Shown: positions 38,011 to 47,153, counted from the first letter of the stretch. The stretch is DNA of 64,000 nt from Curtobacterium sp. UNCCL20 (GCF_900101675.1 NZ_FNKG01000001.1:248001-312000), one strand, 5' to 3'. Program-made: numbers and translations. Notes: generated by a model from the sequence alone, not told the origin.

Positions 38011-38711
38011 GAGGCTCCCATCACGATGTTGGGCAGGCTGGCGGTGTTCGTCAGCGTCACACGGTTGGGGTCGGTCGCGCTCGAGCCGATGGCCACGAAC
38101 ACCCCGACCGAGCGGATGTTCGGCAGGTCAGACGGAGCGACCGCCCCGGACGCGCCGAGCGGGTCCCCGTCCGAGTCCGAGAACGTGAACGCCGTCGTAC
38201 TCGCGACGGTCGAGGCCAGGATCCGCTTCGAAGTCGGCGTCGAGGTGAGGGTCGCACCGGTGGCGAGCGGGAAGGAGTAGTAGGCGGAGTTACCGGAGAC
38301 CGCGGTCCCGACCCACTTCGTCTCGGTGATCGTCTTGGCAACCGGATCGAGTGTCAGCTGCACCTCGACCGGCTGGGAGAGCGTCGACTCGAGGTTCACG
38401 TAGGCGAAGAACCGGATCGAGGTGGCACTGGCGTACTGGAACGCGTACTGGGAGTCGTCGCCAGTGGGGACCGGGTTGTCCGTCGCAGCGCGGAGTACGC
38501 GCCCCATCTCGTTCATCGCGACCGAAGCGATCCGGGTGTTCTGGCTCACCGAGCTGGCGGTGACCGACGCCTTCTGCGACGAGACGAGGAACGAACCGGC
38601 GACGGTCAGGACGATCAACGAGAGCGTCATCGCCACCAGGAGCTCGACCAGGGTGAGCCCGCGCTCCTCGCGATGCGCACGCGCGGCGAGCTGCTTCATC
38701 GCGATGATCAC
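38007..38711 (-). CDS. PilW-like minor prepilin
   Basis: 234 residues with ERGLTLVELLVAMTLSLIVLTVAGSF, a classic class III signal (G|L, Glu5 kept), then a helix and a beta-rich domain. GTG at 38711 overlaps the preceding stop as GTGA and is the preferred start; ATG at 38699 is possible. It lies between PilV- and PilX-like genes, forming a minor-pilin priming set. Confidence 0.8.
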   Translation of the reverse strand: MIIAMKQLAARAHREERGLTLVELLVAMTLSLIVLTVAGSFLVSSQKASVTASSVSQNTRIASVAMNEMGRVLRAATDNPVPTGDDSQYAFQYASATSIRFFAYVNLESTLSQPVEVQLTLDPVAKTITETKWVGTAVSGNSAYYSFPLATGATLTSTPTSKRILASTVASTTAFTFSDSDGDPLGASGAVAPSDLPNIRSVGVFVAIGSSATDPNRVTLTNTASLPNIVMGAS

Positions 38712-40084
38712 GAGGTAGGCACCGTTCGGGGGTCCAGGGTCACCACGTTGCCGGAGGACGTGAACAGGAGGTTCGTCGCGTTCGGGCTCGCGCTAACCAC
38801 CGGTGACCTACCGGTGGACTGGCCGCCACCGCTGGTGGTGCTGTTGAGGGTCCACGTGCCGAAGGGCAGGGCGATGGCGGTCGTCGCCGCGGAGCTCAGA
38901 CCGGTGAACGTGTACGTCGTGGCGGCGCACCCCGGGTCGCCGTTCGGTACCGCGGTGGTGTTCTTCACCGTCGCGACGAGCGTGGTGTCCGAGCCGGTCA
39001 TCTTGACGTTGAAGATCCCCATCGGAGCTCTGGCAGTCGCGGTGGTCGCCGTGATCGGGTTGAAGCCCGGGGTCGTTCCGTCCACCGCGTAGAAGATGTT
39101 CGGCGACACGGCGAGGTTGTTCGCGGTCGGCCACTTGTTGGGGTTGACGTTCGGGCACGTCGTCGGCGAGTAGGTGCCGGCGAGGGCCGTCCATGCGTAC
39201 GGGAACAGCGTGGCCGTCGTCGTCGTGAACGTCTTGACCGTGTCGTTGTAGACGTACGTCATGGGGAGGGAGGTCGGGAGCTTGGCCGCCCCACCGTCCT
39301 TCAGGTTGAGCGGGCTGCCCGACGTGACCGTCAGCGCCTGGTCGTAGAGGAACGTCTTGTTCCCAACGCCGCCGGGAGACGTCGTGACGTTGACGAACGG
39401 AGCAGCGGTCCCGTCCGGATCGATGTTCCCGGACTTGCCGATCGCGACCCGGTACGTTCCGGGCGTCACACCCACGGCGTAGCTGCAGCCGTTCGCGTCC
39501 GTCGTGGCCGGAGGGTTCGAGAGACTCGTCGCACCCCCCGAGATCGGGGTGATGGTGACGGCGACGCCGGTGTTCGGGCCGCCGTTGGCCGTCCGCACAC
39601 CGACGACGATCGTCGAAGCGGAGGCGCTCGAGACTGCGGACGGCGGTGCGATCAGGGAGTCGAGGACGACGTTCTTCTGCTGCGGCGAGGTACCGCTCGT
39701 CCACGAGACCGAGATCGAGACCCGCTTGTACGCGAGGACCCCTGATCCGGCACCGCAGGAGTTGTCCGAGCCGTCGGAGTTGATCCAGTTGGTGGTCTGC
39801 GTGATCGTGTAGGCCTGGTTGCCGACCTTCTGCGACGACGTGTCGTCGTCGAGCGTGAAGACGTCCTTCGTGCTGCGCGCCGCGTCGAGTGCCTGGTTCG
39901 CCAGGTTCAGTGCTGCCTCACGAGAGCGGTTGTCCTGCGTGAGGTACATCGTCGCGACGATGCCCGCGGCGACTCCGGCGGCGATCATCGCGAAGACGGT
40001 CATCGCGACCATCACCTCGATGATCGAGAAGCCCGCTTCGGACTCGCGGGCCGCACGGAGGCGGTCGACGATGCGCAGCAGCAT
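38708..40084 (-). CDS. PilV-like minor prepilin with carboxypeptidase-regulatory-like segment
   Basis: 458 residues. ESEAGFSIIEVMVAMTVFAMIAAG is the class III signal, with Glu5. The helical part (LNLANQALDAARSTKDVF) follows. The ectodomain is large for PilV: it includes a segment (VGVRTANGGPNTGVAVTITP ... VTPGTYRVAIGKSG) that looks like a carboxypeptidase-regulatory or SpaA-like beta sandwich. It probably lies at the pilus tip. It is 88 bp downstream of pilA, behind a hairpin that may lower its expression. Confidence 0.78.
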   Translation of the reverse strand: MLLRIVDRLRAARESEAGFSIIEVMVAMTVFAMIAAGVAAGIVATMYLTQDNRSREAALNLANQALDAARSTKDVFTLDDDTSSQKVGNQAYTITQTTNWINSDGSDNSCGAGSGVLAYKRVSISVSWTSGTSPQQKNVVLDSLIAPPSAVSSASASTIVVGVRTANGGPNTGVAVTITPISGGATSLSNPPATTDANGCSYAVGVTPGTYRVAIGKSGNIDPDGTAAPFVNVTTSPGGVGNKTFLYDQALTVTSGSPLNLKDGGAAKLPTSLPMTYVYNDTVKTFTTTTATLFPYAWTALAGTYSPTTCPNVNPNKWPTANNLAVSPNIFYAVDGTTPGFNPITATTATARAPMGIFNVKMTGSDTTLVATVKNTTAVPNGDPGCAATTYTFTGLSSAATTAIALPFGTWTLNSTTSGGGQSTGRSPVVSASPNATNLLFTSSGNVVTLDPRTVPTS

Positions 40085-40125
40085 GTTCAGCCTCTCTCGG
40101 GCGCGCGCGGATAAGGGCGGTGCAA

Positions 40126-40159
40126 CGACGGGCCGTGACGCACGTCACGGCCCGTCGTC
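40126..40159 (-). terminator. Hairpin after pilA
   Basis: Perfect 15-bp stem (ACGACGGGCCGTGAC with complement) and a GCAC loop, 13 bp after the pilA stop. It likely gives partial termination, so that the major pilin is made in excess over the minor pilins. Confidence 0.8.
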
Positions 40160-40172
40160 TGAAGAAGCACTA

Positions 40173-40631
40173 TTACGGGCAGGTGCCCTCGGTGACGCCG
40201 GCAGTGTCGGTCGCCTTGAAGTTCTTGGTCGTCGCGCTGGTCCCCTGGATGCAGAAAGTCGGCGCAGCCGTGGTGCCACCCGTGGTGTAGGCGATGGTGG
40301 TCGTGTTGCCGCTGAGGCTTGCACCGGCGCTCTTAAGGTCCGTCGTCAGAGCCGTAGCTCCGGTGCCGGTGCCGTAGGTACCAGAGACCGGAAGGGAACC
40401 AGTCGACGACTGGATCGCGACGACCGCGGTCTTGAAGTTCGACACGTCGGACTTCGCGCTGGAGTCCTTGGCGTTGTTCTGCACGCCGAGGTACACCGGG
40501 ATGGCGATCGCGGCGAGGATGCCGATGATGATCACGACGACCAGGAGCTCGATGAGCGTGAAGCCCTTCTCCTTGTCCTCGAGGAGGCCCTTGCGGCGAG
40601 CGTCGAGCTTGCCCATGAGAGCGAAGTACAT
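40173..40631 (-). CDS. pilA: Major type IV pilin
   Basis: 152-residue prepilin. The leader runs MYFALMGKLDARRKGLLEDKEKG and is cut before FTLIELLVVVIIIGILAAIA, with Glu5 present. The mature helix continues into a small globular domain with one cysteine near the middle (FCIQGTS) and one near the C-terminus (EGTCP), which could form the usual C-terminal disulfide loop. ATG at 40631 follows a GGAA box; ATG at 40643 is the alternative. First gene after the pilC-pilA gap. Confidence 0.9.
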   Translation of the reverse strand: MYFALMGKLDARRKGLLEDKEKGFTLIELLVVVIIIGILAAIAIPVYLGVQNNAKDSSAKSDVSNFKTAVVAIQSSTGSLPVSGTYGTGTGATALTTDLKSAGASLSGNTTTIAYTTGGTTAAPTFCIQGTSATTKNFKATDTAGVTEGTCP

Positions 40632-40823
40632 GGTGGTTTCCATTCTTCTGGGATGCAATGGGGATTGTGCCGGGGACTGCTCCGCCGCCGGTGACAAGCG
40701 TATTCAGAGCGTTTTCCGGGCATAATCCCGAGAACGGGGGTCAATCGGGGAGCGAAATACCCCCACTACCGGGGGTGGCATCTCAGAATTCGCCCCCGCT
40801 TGAGGGTCAGGAATAGCGCCGTG
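40632..40823. other. pilC-pilA gap
   Basis: 192 bp with no gene, clearly richer in A/T than its surroundings. It holds a small hairpin (40759-40776). The pilA promoter probably lies here; candidates such as TTGACC near 40741 (minus) lack a good -10 at the right distance. Confidence 0.4.
40759..40776 (-). terminator. Weak hairpin downstream of pilC
   Basis: ACCCCC and GGGGGT arms with a 6-base loop, followed on the minus strand by ATTTCG. A weak terminator at most, about 50 bp after pilC. Confidence 0.35.
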
Positions 40824-42047
40824 CTACTTGACGAGCGAGGAGATCTGGAAGATCGGCAGGTAGAGGGCGACGATCATGCCGCCCACCACGACGCCGAGGA
40901 ACCCGATGAGGAGCGGCTCGATGAGGGATGTCAGGGCCTCGGTCGACGCCTCTACCTCATTGTCGTAGAAGACTGCGATCCGCTCGAGCATCAATTCCAT
41001 CGAACCAGCGTCTTCGCCGACTGCAATCATTTGCGCGACCATGGTCGGGAATACATTTTCCCGCTCAAGCGGGGCGGCGATTGATTCACCTTTTCGAACC
41101 GATTCCGAAACACGCTGGAGTGCGCGCTCGACAACGATGTTGTTCGATACCTGTCCTGCGATCTGCAGCGCCTCGAGGATGGGCACACCGGCCCCGATCA
41201 TGTTCGAGAGGTTCCGAGCGAACCGTGCCATGACGATCTTGCGGTTCAGCTGCCCGAATACGGGCAGTCGGAGCTTGAGTGGGTCGAGGGCGCCGCGGAC
41301 TCGGTCGGTGTTCTTGTTCGCGCGCCACCAGAACCAGCCCACGACGATGGCGACTGCGAGCACTGGTCCGACGTAGACCATGGCGTGGGACAACCACACG
41401 AGCATCATCGTCGGCAGCGGAAGCTGCCCACCGAGGGACGCGAACATGTTCTGGAAGATCGGCACGATGAAGATGAGCATGATCACGACCGCGAGCAGTG
41501 ACATGCACAGCACGACCACCGGGTACGTCATCGCCGACTTGATCGTCGACCGGAGCTTGTGCTCTTTCTCGAAGTTCGTCGCGATCGAGTCCATGGCCTG
41601 GTCGAGGAAGCCGCCGGTCTCCCCCGCCCGGATCATGTTGATCATGATCGGCGGGAAGTCCACCGGGTACTTCGCCACGGCGTCCGAGAACGAGACGCCA
41701 CGTTCGACGTCGTCTCGGACCTTCCCGAGGATGTCCTTGAGCTTCTTGTTGTCGGTCTGGTCGGCGAGGATCGACAGTGCCCGGAGCAGGGAGAGCCCGG
41801 ACGACAGCATCGTGGAGGCCTGCCGCGCCATGATCGCCAGGTCCTTGAGGCCGACGCCCTTCTCGAACCCGGGGATCTTGATCTCGGTCTGCAGCCCGGT
41901 GCCGGCCTTGGCCTCGGTGATGGCGATCGGCGAGACGCCCATCCCGCGGAGTCGCTGGACGACGGCACCTTCGGAGGACGCGTCGAGCCGTCCCTTGACG
42001 AGCTTGCCGGCGCCGTCGCGGCCGCGGTAGTCGTAGGCGAGGGACAT
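40824..42047 (-). CDS. pilC: Type IV pilus inner membrane platform protein PilC
   Basis: 407 residues with two GspF domains (about 70-195 and 275-400) and three membrane helices. It connects the motor ATPases to pilin insertion. MSLAYDYRGRDGAGKLVKGRLDA opens the protein; FSDAVAKYPVDFPPIMINMIRAGETGG and VFPTMVAQMIAVGEDAGSM are the conserved repeats. The coding part between about 40960 and 41160 is less GC-rich than the rest. It overlaps the pilT stop by 1 base. Confidence 0.93.
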   Translation of the reverse strand: MSLAYDYRGRDGAGKLVKGRLDASSEGAVVQRLRGMGVSPIAITEAKAGTGLQTEIKIPGFEKGVGLKDLAIMARQASTMLSSGLSLLRALSILADQTDNKKLKDILGKVRDDVERGVSFSDAVAKYPVDFPPIMINMIRAGETGGFLDQAMDSIATNFEKEHKLRSTIKSAMTYPVVVLCMSLLAVVIMLIFIVPIFQNMFASLGGQLPLPTMMLVWLSHAMVYVGPVLAVAIVVGWFWWRANKNTDRVRGALDPLKLRLPVFGQLNRKIVMARFARNLSNMIGAGVPILEALQIAGQVSNNIVVERALQRVSESVRKGESIAAPLERENVFPTMVAQMIAVGEDAGSMELMLERIAVFYDNEVEASTEALTSLIEPLLIGFLGVVVGGMIVALYLPIFQISSLVK

Positions 42048-43729
42048 CAGTGGCCTCCTGAGTACTTGTCGCCGAAGTCGATCTCGGAGGCGGCGATGGC
42101 GGCGGCGGAGGAGTCGGACGGGGACTCCACACGCTGGACGAGCCGGTCGAAGCCCTCGAGGTCGTGCACCTTCTCCATCGCGGCCTTCCGCGTGATGGTG
42201 CCGACGTTGACGAGTTCGGCGAGGTCCTGGTCCATCGTGTGCATGCCCATGTCACGCCCGGCCTGCATGGCGGAGGTGATCTGGTAGGTCTTGCCCTCGC
42301 GCACGAGGTTCCCGATGGCCGGGGTGGTCTTCATGATCTCGGTGGCGACGACGCGGCCGGCACCGTTGGCCTTCGGCACGAGGGTCTGGCAGACGACGCC
42401 CTCGAGCGTGGAGGCGAGCTGCGTCCGGATCTGTCCCTGCTGGTGCGGCGGGAAGACGTCGATGACACGGTCGATGGTGCCGGGTGCGCTCTGCGTGTGC
42501 AGCGTCGCGAACACGAGGTGGCCGGTCTCGGCGGCGGTGAGGGCGACGGAGATGGTCTCGAGGTCGCGGAGCTCACCGATGAGGATGACGTCGGGGTCCT
42601 GGCGCAGCACGTGCTTGAGTGCGGCGGCGAAGGAGTGCGTGTCGGCACCCACCTCGCGCTGGTTGATGATCGCCTTCTTGTGGTCGTGCATGAACTCGAT
42701 CGGGTCCTCGACGGTGACGATGTGGTCGGCACGGGTCTCGTTGACGAGGTCGATGAGGGCGGCGAGGGTGGTCGACTTGCCGGAGCCGGTGGGGCCGGTG
42801 ACGAGGACGAGCCCGCGGGGGAGCTTGGCGAACTCGCCGACGTGGTCGGGGATGCCGAGCTGCTTCAGCGTCTTGATCTTCGTGGGGATGATGCGGAACG
42901 CCGCTCCCCAGTTGCCGCGCTGCTGGTAGTAGTTCACGCGGAAGCGGTACTCGGGCGACAGCGAGTACGCGAAGTCGAGTTCCTGCTCGTGGTCGAACTG
43001 ACCGGCCTGTTCGACGCTCAGCAGGGTCTTCAGCGCGGCGATGACCTTGTTGCGGGCCCAGGGGCCACCGGGCACGGCGGGACGCAGGGACCCGTCGACG
43101 CGCACGGTCGGGGCGGCGTCGGCGGTGAGGTGGAGGTCGGAGGCACCCTGGTAGACCACCTGCGCGAGCGCGGTGATGAGGTCGGGGTCGGCAACCTCAC
43201 GCGCGTGGCGCGTGAAGTTGATCTCGGACTGGCCGTCGGGTGCGGGCGCGTACGTGGGGGCGTGGACGGCCTGGAGGCTCGTGGTCGGTTCCGCGGGCAC
43301 GACCGGCAGGTGCTGGGTCGCGGCGTCGGCGTACCCGTAGGACGCGGTCGACGGCGGGACGGCTGCGGGCGGCGTCGCGGGCGCGGTGTGCGGCTGCGCG
43401 ACGGGCACGGCGACCGGGTCCCCGGAGGGCGCGGGCCAGCTGCCGGTGGACTGCGACGCGGGCCAGCCGCTGGCCGGCTGCGCCGCGGCCGGAGCCGGAG
43501 CCGCGGCCGGGGCCGGCCATGCGGCGGTCCCAGTCGACAGGTCGTGGACGGGAGCCGACGTGTGCGGGGTGAACCGCGCCTCCGGGTGGGGCGATGTGGG
43601 TTGCTGCGCAGCGGCGGCCGCGAGGCGTGCCGCGCGGCGGCCACCGACCTCGTTGCCGGGCCGACCCGGGTGCCATCCGGCGACGGGCTCGTCGCCCTCG
43701 GCGGAGATGTCGTAGACGGAGTCAGTCAT
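42047..43729 (-). CDS. pilT: Pilus retraction ATPase PilT with long N-terminal extension
   Basis: 560 residues; usual PilT is about 350. Residues 1-175 are a Pro/Ala-rich, probably disordered extension. The PilT core begins near residue 183 and contains SDLHLTADAAPTVRVDGSLRP, Walker A GPTGSGKST (312-320), the Asp box and the Walker B stretch DPDVILIGELRDLETI, and GHLVFATLHTQSA. The C-terminal retraction motif reads AIGNLVREGK where AIRNLIREGK is usual, an Arg-to-Gly change. It powers pilus disassembly in Gram-negative species. It overlaps pilC by 1 base and lies 16 bp after pilB. Confidence 0.9.
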   Translation of the reverse strand: MTDSVYDISAEGDEPVAGWHPGRPGNEVGGRRAARLAAAAAQQPTSPHPEARFTPHTSAPVHDLSTGTAAWPAPAAAPAPAAAQPASGWPASQSTGSWPAPSGDPVAVPVAQPHTAPATPPAAVPPSTASYGYADAATQHLPVVPAEPTTSLQAVHAPTYAPAPDGQSEINFTRHAREVADPDLITALAQVVYQGASDLHLTADAAPTVRVDGSLRPAVPGGPWARNKVIAALKTLLSVEQAGQFDHEQELDFAYSLSPEYRFRVNYYQQRGNWGAAFRIIPTKIKTLKQLGIPDHVGEFAKLPRGLVLVTGPTGSGKSTTLAALIDLVNETRADHIVTVEDPIEFMHDHKKAIINQREVGADTHSFAAALKHVLRQDPDVILIGELRDLETISVALTAAETGHLVFATLHTQSAPGTIDRVIDVFPPHQQGQIRTQLASTLEGVVCQTLVPKANGAGRVVATEIMKTTPAIGNLVREGKTYQITSAMQAGRDMGMHTMDQDLAELVNVGTITRKAAMEKVHDLEGFDRLVQRVESPSDSSAAAIAASEIDFGDKYSGGH

Positions 43730-43745
43730 CGTTCCACTCCCACGC

Positions 43746-45416
43746 CTACGCGACCACGCGCAGGATCTCGTCGATGCTCGTCAGGCCGAGCTTGACCTTC
43801 TCCCACCCGTCCTGACGGAGGGTGAGCATGCCCTGTTCCTGCGCGACGCGGCTGATCTCGGCGCTCGAGGCGCGGGCGACGGCGAGCCGCTCGATCTCCT
43901 CGGACACGGTCATGACCTCGTGCAGGGCGATGCGGCCGCGGTAGCCGGTGTTCGAGCAGACCGCGCAGCCGATCGGGGCGAAGAACTCCGGGACGTCGCT
44001 GCCGGCACCGTCGATGAACCCGAGAGCGGCGAGCTGCGACGGCTCGTAGACGGCGGGCGCCTTGCACCGGTCGCAGAGCCGTCGGGCGAGACGCTGGGCG
44101 ACCACCGAGTCGAGCGCGGACCCGACCAGGAACGGTTCGATGTCCATCTCGGTCAGACGCGTGATCGCCGAGGGGGCGTCGTTGGTGTGCAGGGTCGAGA
44201 GCACCAGGTGGCCGGTGAGCGACGCCTCGATCGCGATCTGGGCGGTCTCGTGGTCGCGGATCTCACCGAGCAGGACGACGTCGGGGTCCGAGCGCAGGAT
44301 CGACCGCAGCGCCGAGGCGAACGTCAGCCCGGCCTTCGGGTTGACCTGCACCTGGTTGATGCCGGCCATGCGGTACTCGACCGGGTCCTCGACCGTGATG
44401 ACGTTGATCTCGGGCTTCGCGACCGCGTTGAGGGTCGTGTACAGCGTCGTCGACTTGCCGGAGCCGGTCGGTCCGGTGACGAGGATCATGCCGTACGGCT
44501 TCGAGTAGGAGCGCTGGTACGCCTGGAAGTTCTGCTCGAGCAGGTTGAGGTCCTTGAGGGACATCGACGTGTTCGTGTTGTCGAGGATCCGCATGACGAC
44601 CTTCTCGCCCCACACGGTGGGCAGGGTCGCGACACGGAGGTCGATCTGGCGACCGCCGTGGCGGACGGACATGCGGCCGTCCTGCGGCTTCCGACGCTCG
44701 GCGATGTCGATGTCGCTCATGATCTTGAGGCGACTGATGACGCCGTTCTGGATGTTCTTCGGCGCCGGGGCCATCTCGTGCAGCACGCCGTCGATGCGGT
44801 AGCGGACACGGACCTCGTGCTCGCCCGGCTCGATGTGGATGTCGGACGCGTGGTCCTGGATGGCCTGCGAGACGAGCAGGTTCACGAACCGCACGATCGG
44901 GACGTCGTCGAGCGATCCCTCGGTCAGGTCGACCTGCTGCTGCGCCTGCGACGACGCCTCTTCCTCGAGCGAGGACGTGAGGTCGTTGAGCTCGTCATCG
45001 GCGCGCAGGTACCGGTCGAACGCGGACGCGAGGTCTCGCTCCTCGACCTGCAGCGGCTTCACGGACCGGCCGGAGGCGGTGCGCGCGTCGTCGATCGCGA
45101 GGACGTTCGTGGGGTTCACCATCGCGAGCACGAGGGTCTCGCCCTCGAACCCGATGCCGAGCACGCCGTGCCGTCGGCAGAGTGCGGCGGGCAGCATCGA
45201 GACCGCGGTGCCGTCCACCGGGTAGTCGGTGAGCGGGACGGTCTTGGAGTTGTGCGACGCGGCGCGAGCAGTGATGTACTGCGCCTCGCTGACGATGCCC
45301 TGGTCGACGAGCGATCGGATCGAACGATCGTCGATCTCCTCGTCGCCGGTCATCGAGTCGAGGTGCTCGATCGGCAGGGCTCCGTTGAGGATGAGGATCT
45401 CGGACAGCGTGGCCAT
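43746..45416 (-). CDS. pilB: Pilus assembly ATPase PilB
   Basis: 556 residues. ATG at 45416, behind a GGAGG-type site, gives MATLSEILILNGAL and an N-terminal MshEN-like domain. The hexameric motor carries Walker A GPTGSGKST (315-323), the Walker B stretch DPDVVLLGEIRDHETAQIA, the His box GHLVLSTLHTNDA, and the zinc-binding C-x2-C pairs (LCDRCKAP and CAVC). First gene of the cluster. A longer open frame upstream runs through the GNAT gene in another frame and is not coding. Confidence 0.94.
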   Translation of the reverse strand: MATLSEILILNGALPIEHLDSMTGDEEIDDRSIRSLVDQGIVSEAQYITARAASHNSKTVPLTDYPVDGTAVSMLPAALCRRHGVLGIGFEGETLVLAMVNPTNVLAIDDARTASGRSVKPLQVEERDLASAFDRYLRADDELNDLTSSLEEEASSQAQQQVDLTEGSLDDVPIVRFVNLLVSQAIQDHASDIHIEPGEHEVRVRYRIDGVLHEMAPAPKNIQNGVISRLKIMSDIDIAERRKPQDGRMSVRHGGRQIDLRVATLPTVWGEKVVMRILDNTNTSMSLKDLNLLEQNFQAYQRSYSKPYGMILVTGPTGSGKSTTLYTTLNAVAKPEINVITVEDPVEYRMAGINQVQVNPKAGLTFASALRSILRSDPDVVLLGEIRDHETAQIAIEASLTGHLVLSTLHTNDAPSAITRLTEMDIEPFLVGSALDSVVAQRLARRLCDRCKAPAVYEPSQLAALGFIDGAGSDVPEFFAPIGCAVCSNTGYRGRIALHEVMTVSEEIERLAVARASSAEISRVAQEQGMLTLRQDGWEKVKLGLTSIDEILRVVA

Positions 45417-45600
45417 GTGCCCCGGAGCCTCCTTCGGGTTGCGCGCGGGTCGTCGGGACGAGCGCCGCAGGGATTCGACGCCCGACCACGCTACGTCCGA
45501 GCCCTTTTGCCACCGCAGTCCCACAACGAGGGGGCGAGGGGGTCTCCGGTGCCCCCAGTGCAGGGGTACCCGTCGGTATCGGCGTGCCCGCGGTCCCTCG
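45417..45600. other. Gap upstream of pilB
   Basis: 184 bp between the pilB start and the GNAT stop (both minus). It probably holds the pil promoter; I find no pair of good boxes. A short inverted repeat (GGTGCCCC / GGGGTACC near 45558) is the only structure. Confidence 0.3.
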
Positions 45601-46626
45601 TCAGAGGGGCGTCGACGCGGTGACGTGCACCTCGCCGGCGACGAACCCGAGCCGCTCGTAGATTCGGCCCGCACCGCTCGGGTTCTCGGCGTCCACGTGG
45701 AGCACCGCGGCGGACAGCCCCTCGCCTCGGATGGCCTGCAGCGCGGCGTCGGTGACGATCGGTGCGAGGCCGAGGCCGCGTGCAGCACGGACGACGCCGA
45801 CCCAGTGCACGTACGCGTACGACCGGCCACGGGCGGCGAACCCGTCCGTGTCGACCTCGACGATGGCGAACGCCGCGATGTCCCCGTCCGGCCCGAGCAC
45901 GACCCGGGAGAGGTCCAAACGGCTCTTCGTCGCGGTGAGGAACCCCCGCCAGTCCGACTCGACCATGGGCTGCGATCCCCAGTGGTCGCGGAAGGCGTCG
46001 TTCTTGGCCGTGCGGAGCGGCTCGATGTCGCCGGAGGTCGCCGGGCGCACGGAGAAACCGTCGGGCAGGGGCGGCAGGGCCGGGTCGCCACGCTCATCCC
46101 CGAACACCACCTGCATGTCGATCCAGTTCCGCGTCGGCGCCATCCCGAAGTGCGCCGCGAGCCGCAGCGTCGGGGATCCCTCGGGGGCACCGACCTCGAT
46201 GGTGGCCGGCACGTCGAGGTCGAGCGTCGCCAGGCGCTGCCGCGCGCGTCCGACCTGCCACGCCATGATCCGGCGCCCGATCCCCTGCCCACGGAGATCG
46301 GGGTGCACCGCTCCGTCGAGGACCACCCGGGCGGCGGTGACCCGGGAGGGGACGTCGATGACGATGCCGTAGGCCTGCACATGTCCCTCAGCATCCAGCC
46401 CGACGACGGTGTCCCGGGCGACGTCGAGCCCTTCGGTGGACAACGTCCGCTCGAAGTCCGCTGTGGAGGGACGACCGTGCGGGTCGTCCACCGCCGCCGA
46501 GGCCACCGCAACCCCGTGCACGGCGTCGAGGTCGTCGCGGGACGCCGCCCGGAACGTCAACCCGCCGACCGCCGTCGGCAGCTCGAGGTGGGCCGGTGCA
46601 GTGATCCGTTCGCGCAGCGTCGCCAT
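45601..46626 (-). CDS. Tandem GNAT acetyltransferase (MshD-like)
   Basis: 341 residues with two GNAT domains, the layout of mycothiol synthase MshD. ATG at 46626 gives MATLRERITAP. Domain 1 has the acetyl-CoA loop VHPDLRGQGIGRRIMAW; domain 2 has VRAARGLGLAPIVTDAALQAI and ends in NPSGAGRIYERLGFVAGEV. It is divergent from the VOC gene. Many such paralogues exist in actinobacteria, so the substrate is not assigned; true MshD is one option. Confidence 0.8.
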   Translation of the reverse strand: MATLRERITAPAHLELPTAVGGLTFRAASRDDLDAVHGVAVASAAVDDPHGRPSTADFERTLSTEGLDVARDTVVGLDAEGHVQAYGIVIDVPSRVTAARVVLDGAVHPDLRGQGIGRRIMAWQVGRARQRLATLDLDVPATIEVGAPEGSPTLRLAAHFGMAPTRNWIDMQVVFGDERGDPALPPLPDGFSVRPATSGDIEPLRTAKNDAFRDHWGSQPMVESDWRGFLTATKSRLDLSRVVLGPDGDIAAFAIVEVDTDGFAARGRSYAYVHWVGVVRAARGLGLAPIVTDAALQAIRGEGLSAAVLHVDAENPSGAGRIYERLGFVAGEVHVTASTPL

Positions 46627-46754
46627 CGGACCAGCCTGCCAGACCGCACCGACGCGACGGACACCCGGCCACCTCGACTGCCCGGTCGCGCCGGACAGCG
46701 CGGCCCGCGCGGAAACCCCTCGACGTGCGGGCACCACCCGGGACATGATGAGTC

Positions 46755-47150
46755 ATGGACATCACGAGCGTGACCGTGGGGCTGCCCGTCACCGACATCG
46801 AGGCGTCCTGCCTCTGGTACGGCGCGGTGTTCGAACGCACCGAACCGGACCTCGAGCCCGACGACGGCATCGCCGAGTACGAGGTCGGCGGCATCTGGAT
46901 CCAGCTCTACGAGGACGAGAACGCCGAGGAGAACCCGGTCAGCGTCCGCTTCGGCGTCGACGACGTCGCCGCCCAGCACGCCCGCATCGGCGCCCTCGGC
47001 ATCGACATCGGCCCGGTCGAGTGCGTCGACGGAGCCGTCGACTGGTTCGACGTCCGCGACCCCGACGGCAACGTCCTCAGCCTCTTCTCGCTCGTCGACG
47101 AGACCGGCCGCGGTTCCGGCCGCGACAACGGCGCGGACCGCGCGGTCTGA
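46755..47150 (+). CDS. VOC (glyoxalase/bleomycin resistance) family protein
   Basis: 131 residues forming one vicinal-oxygen-chelate domain: VTVGLPVTDIEASCLWYGAVF at the start, GGIWIQLYEDENA in the middle, and DWFDVRDPDGNVLSLFSLVD at the end. The Glu and acidic metal-ligand positions are only partly kept (glutamine in WIQLYE). A divalent-metal enzyme or a small-molecule binding protein is possible. One of the few plus-strand genes. Confidence 0.8.
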   Translation: MDITSVTVGLPVTDIEASCLWYGAVFERTEPDLEPDDGIAEYEVGGIWIQLYEDENAEENPVSVRFGVDDVAAQHARIGALGIDIGPVECVDGAVDWFDVRDPDGNVLSLFSLVDETGRGSGRDNGADRAV

Positions 47151-47153
47151 TCC

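Noticed and set aside
40632-40690. Sigma-54 promoter upstream of pilA (GGCAC and TTGCA boxes)
   Set aside because: The spacing between GG and GC is 13 rather than 10, and actinobacteria generally lack sigma-54.
45417-46511. 921-residue pilB reading frame extending into the GNAT gene
   Set aside because: The upstream part is a shadow of the GNAT gene in another frame; the conserved PilB N-terminus and SD support the start at 45416.
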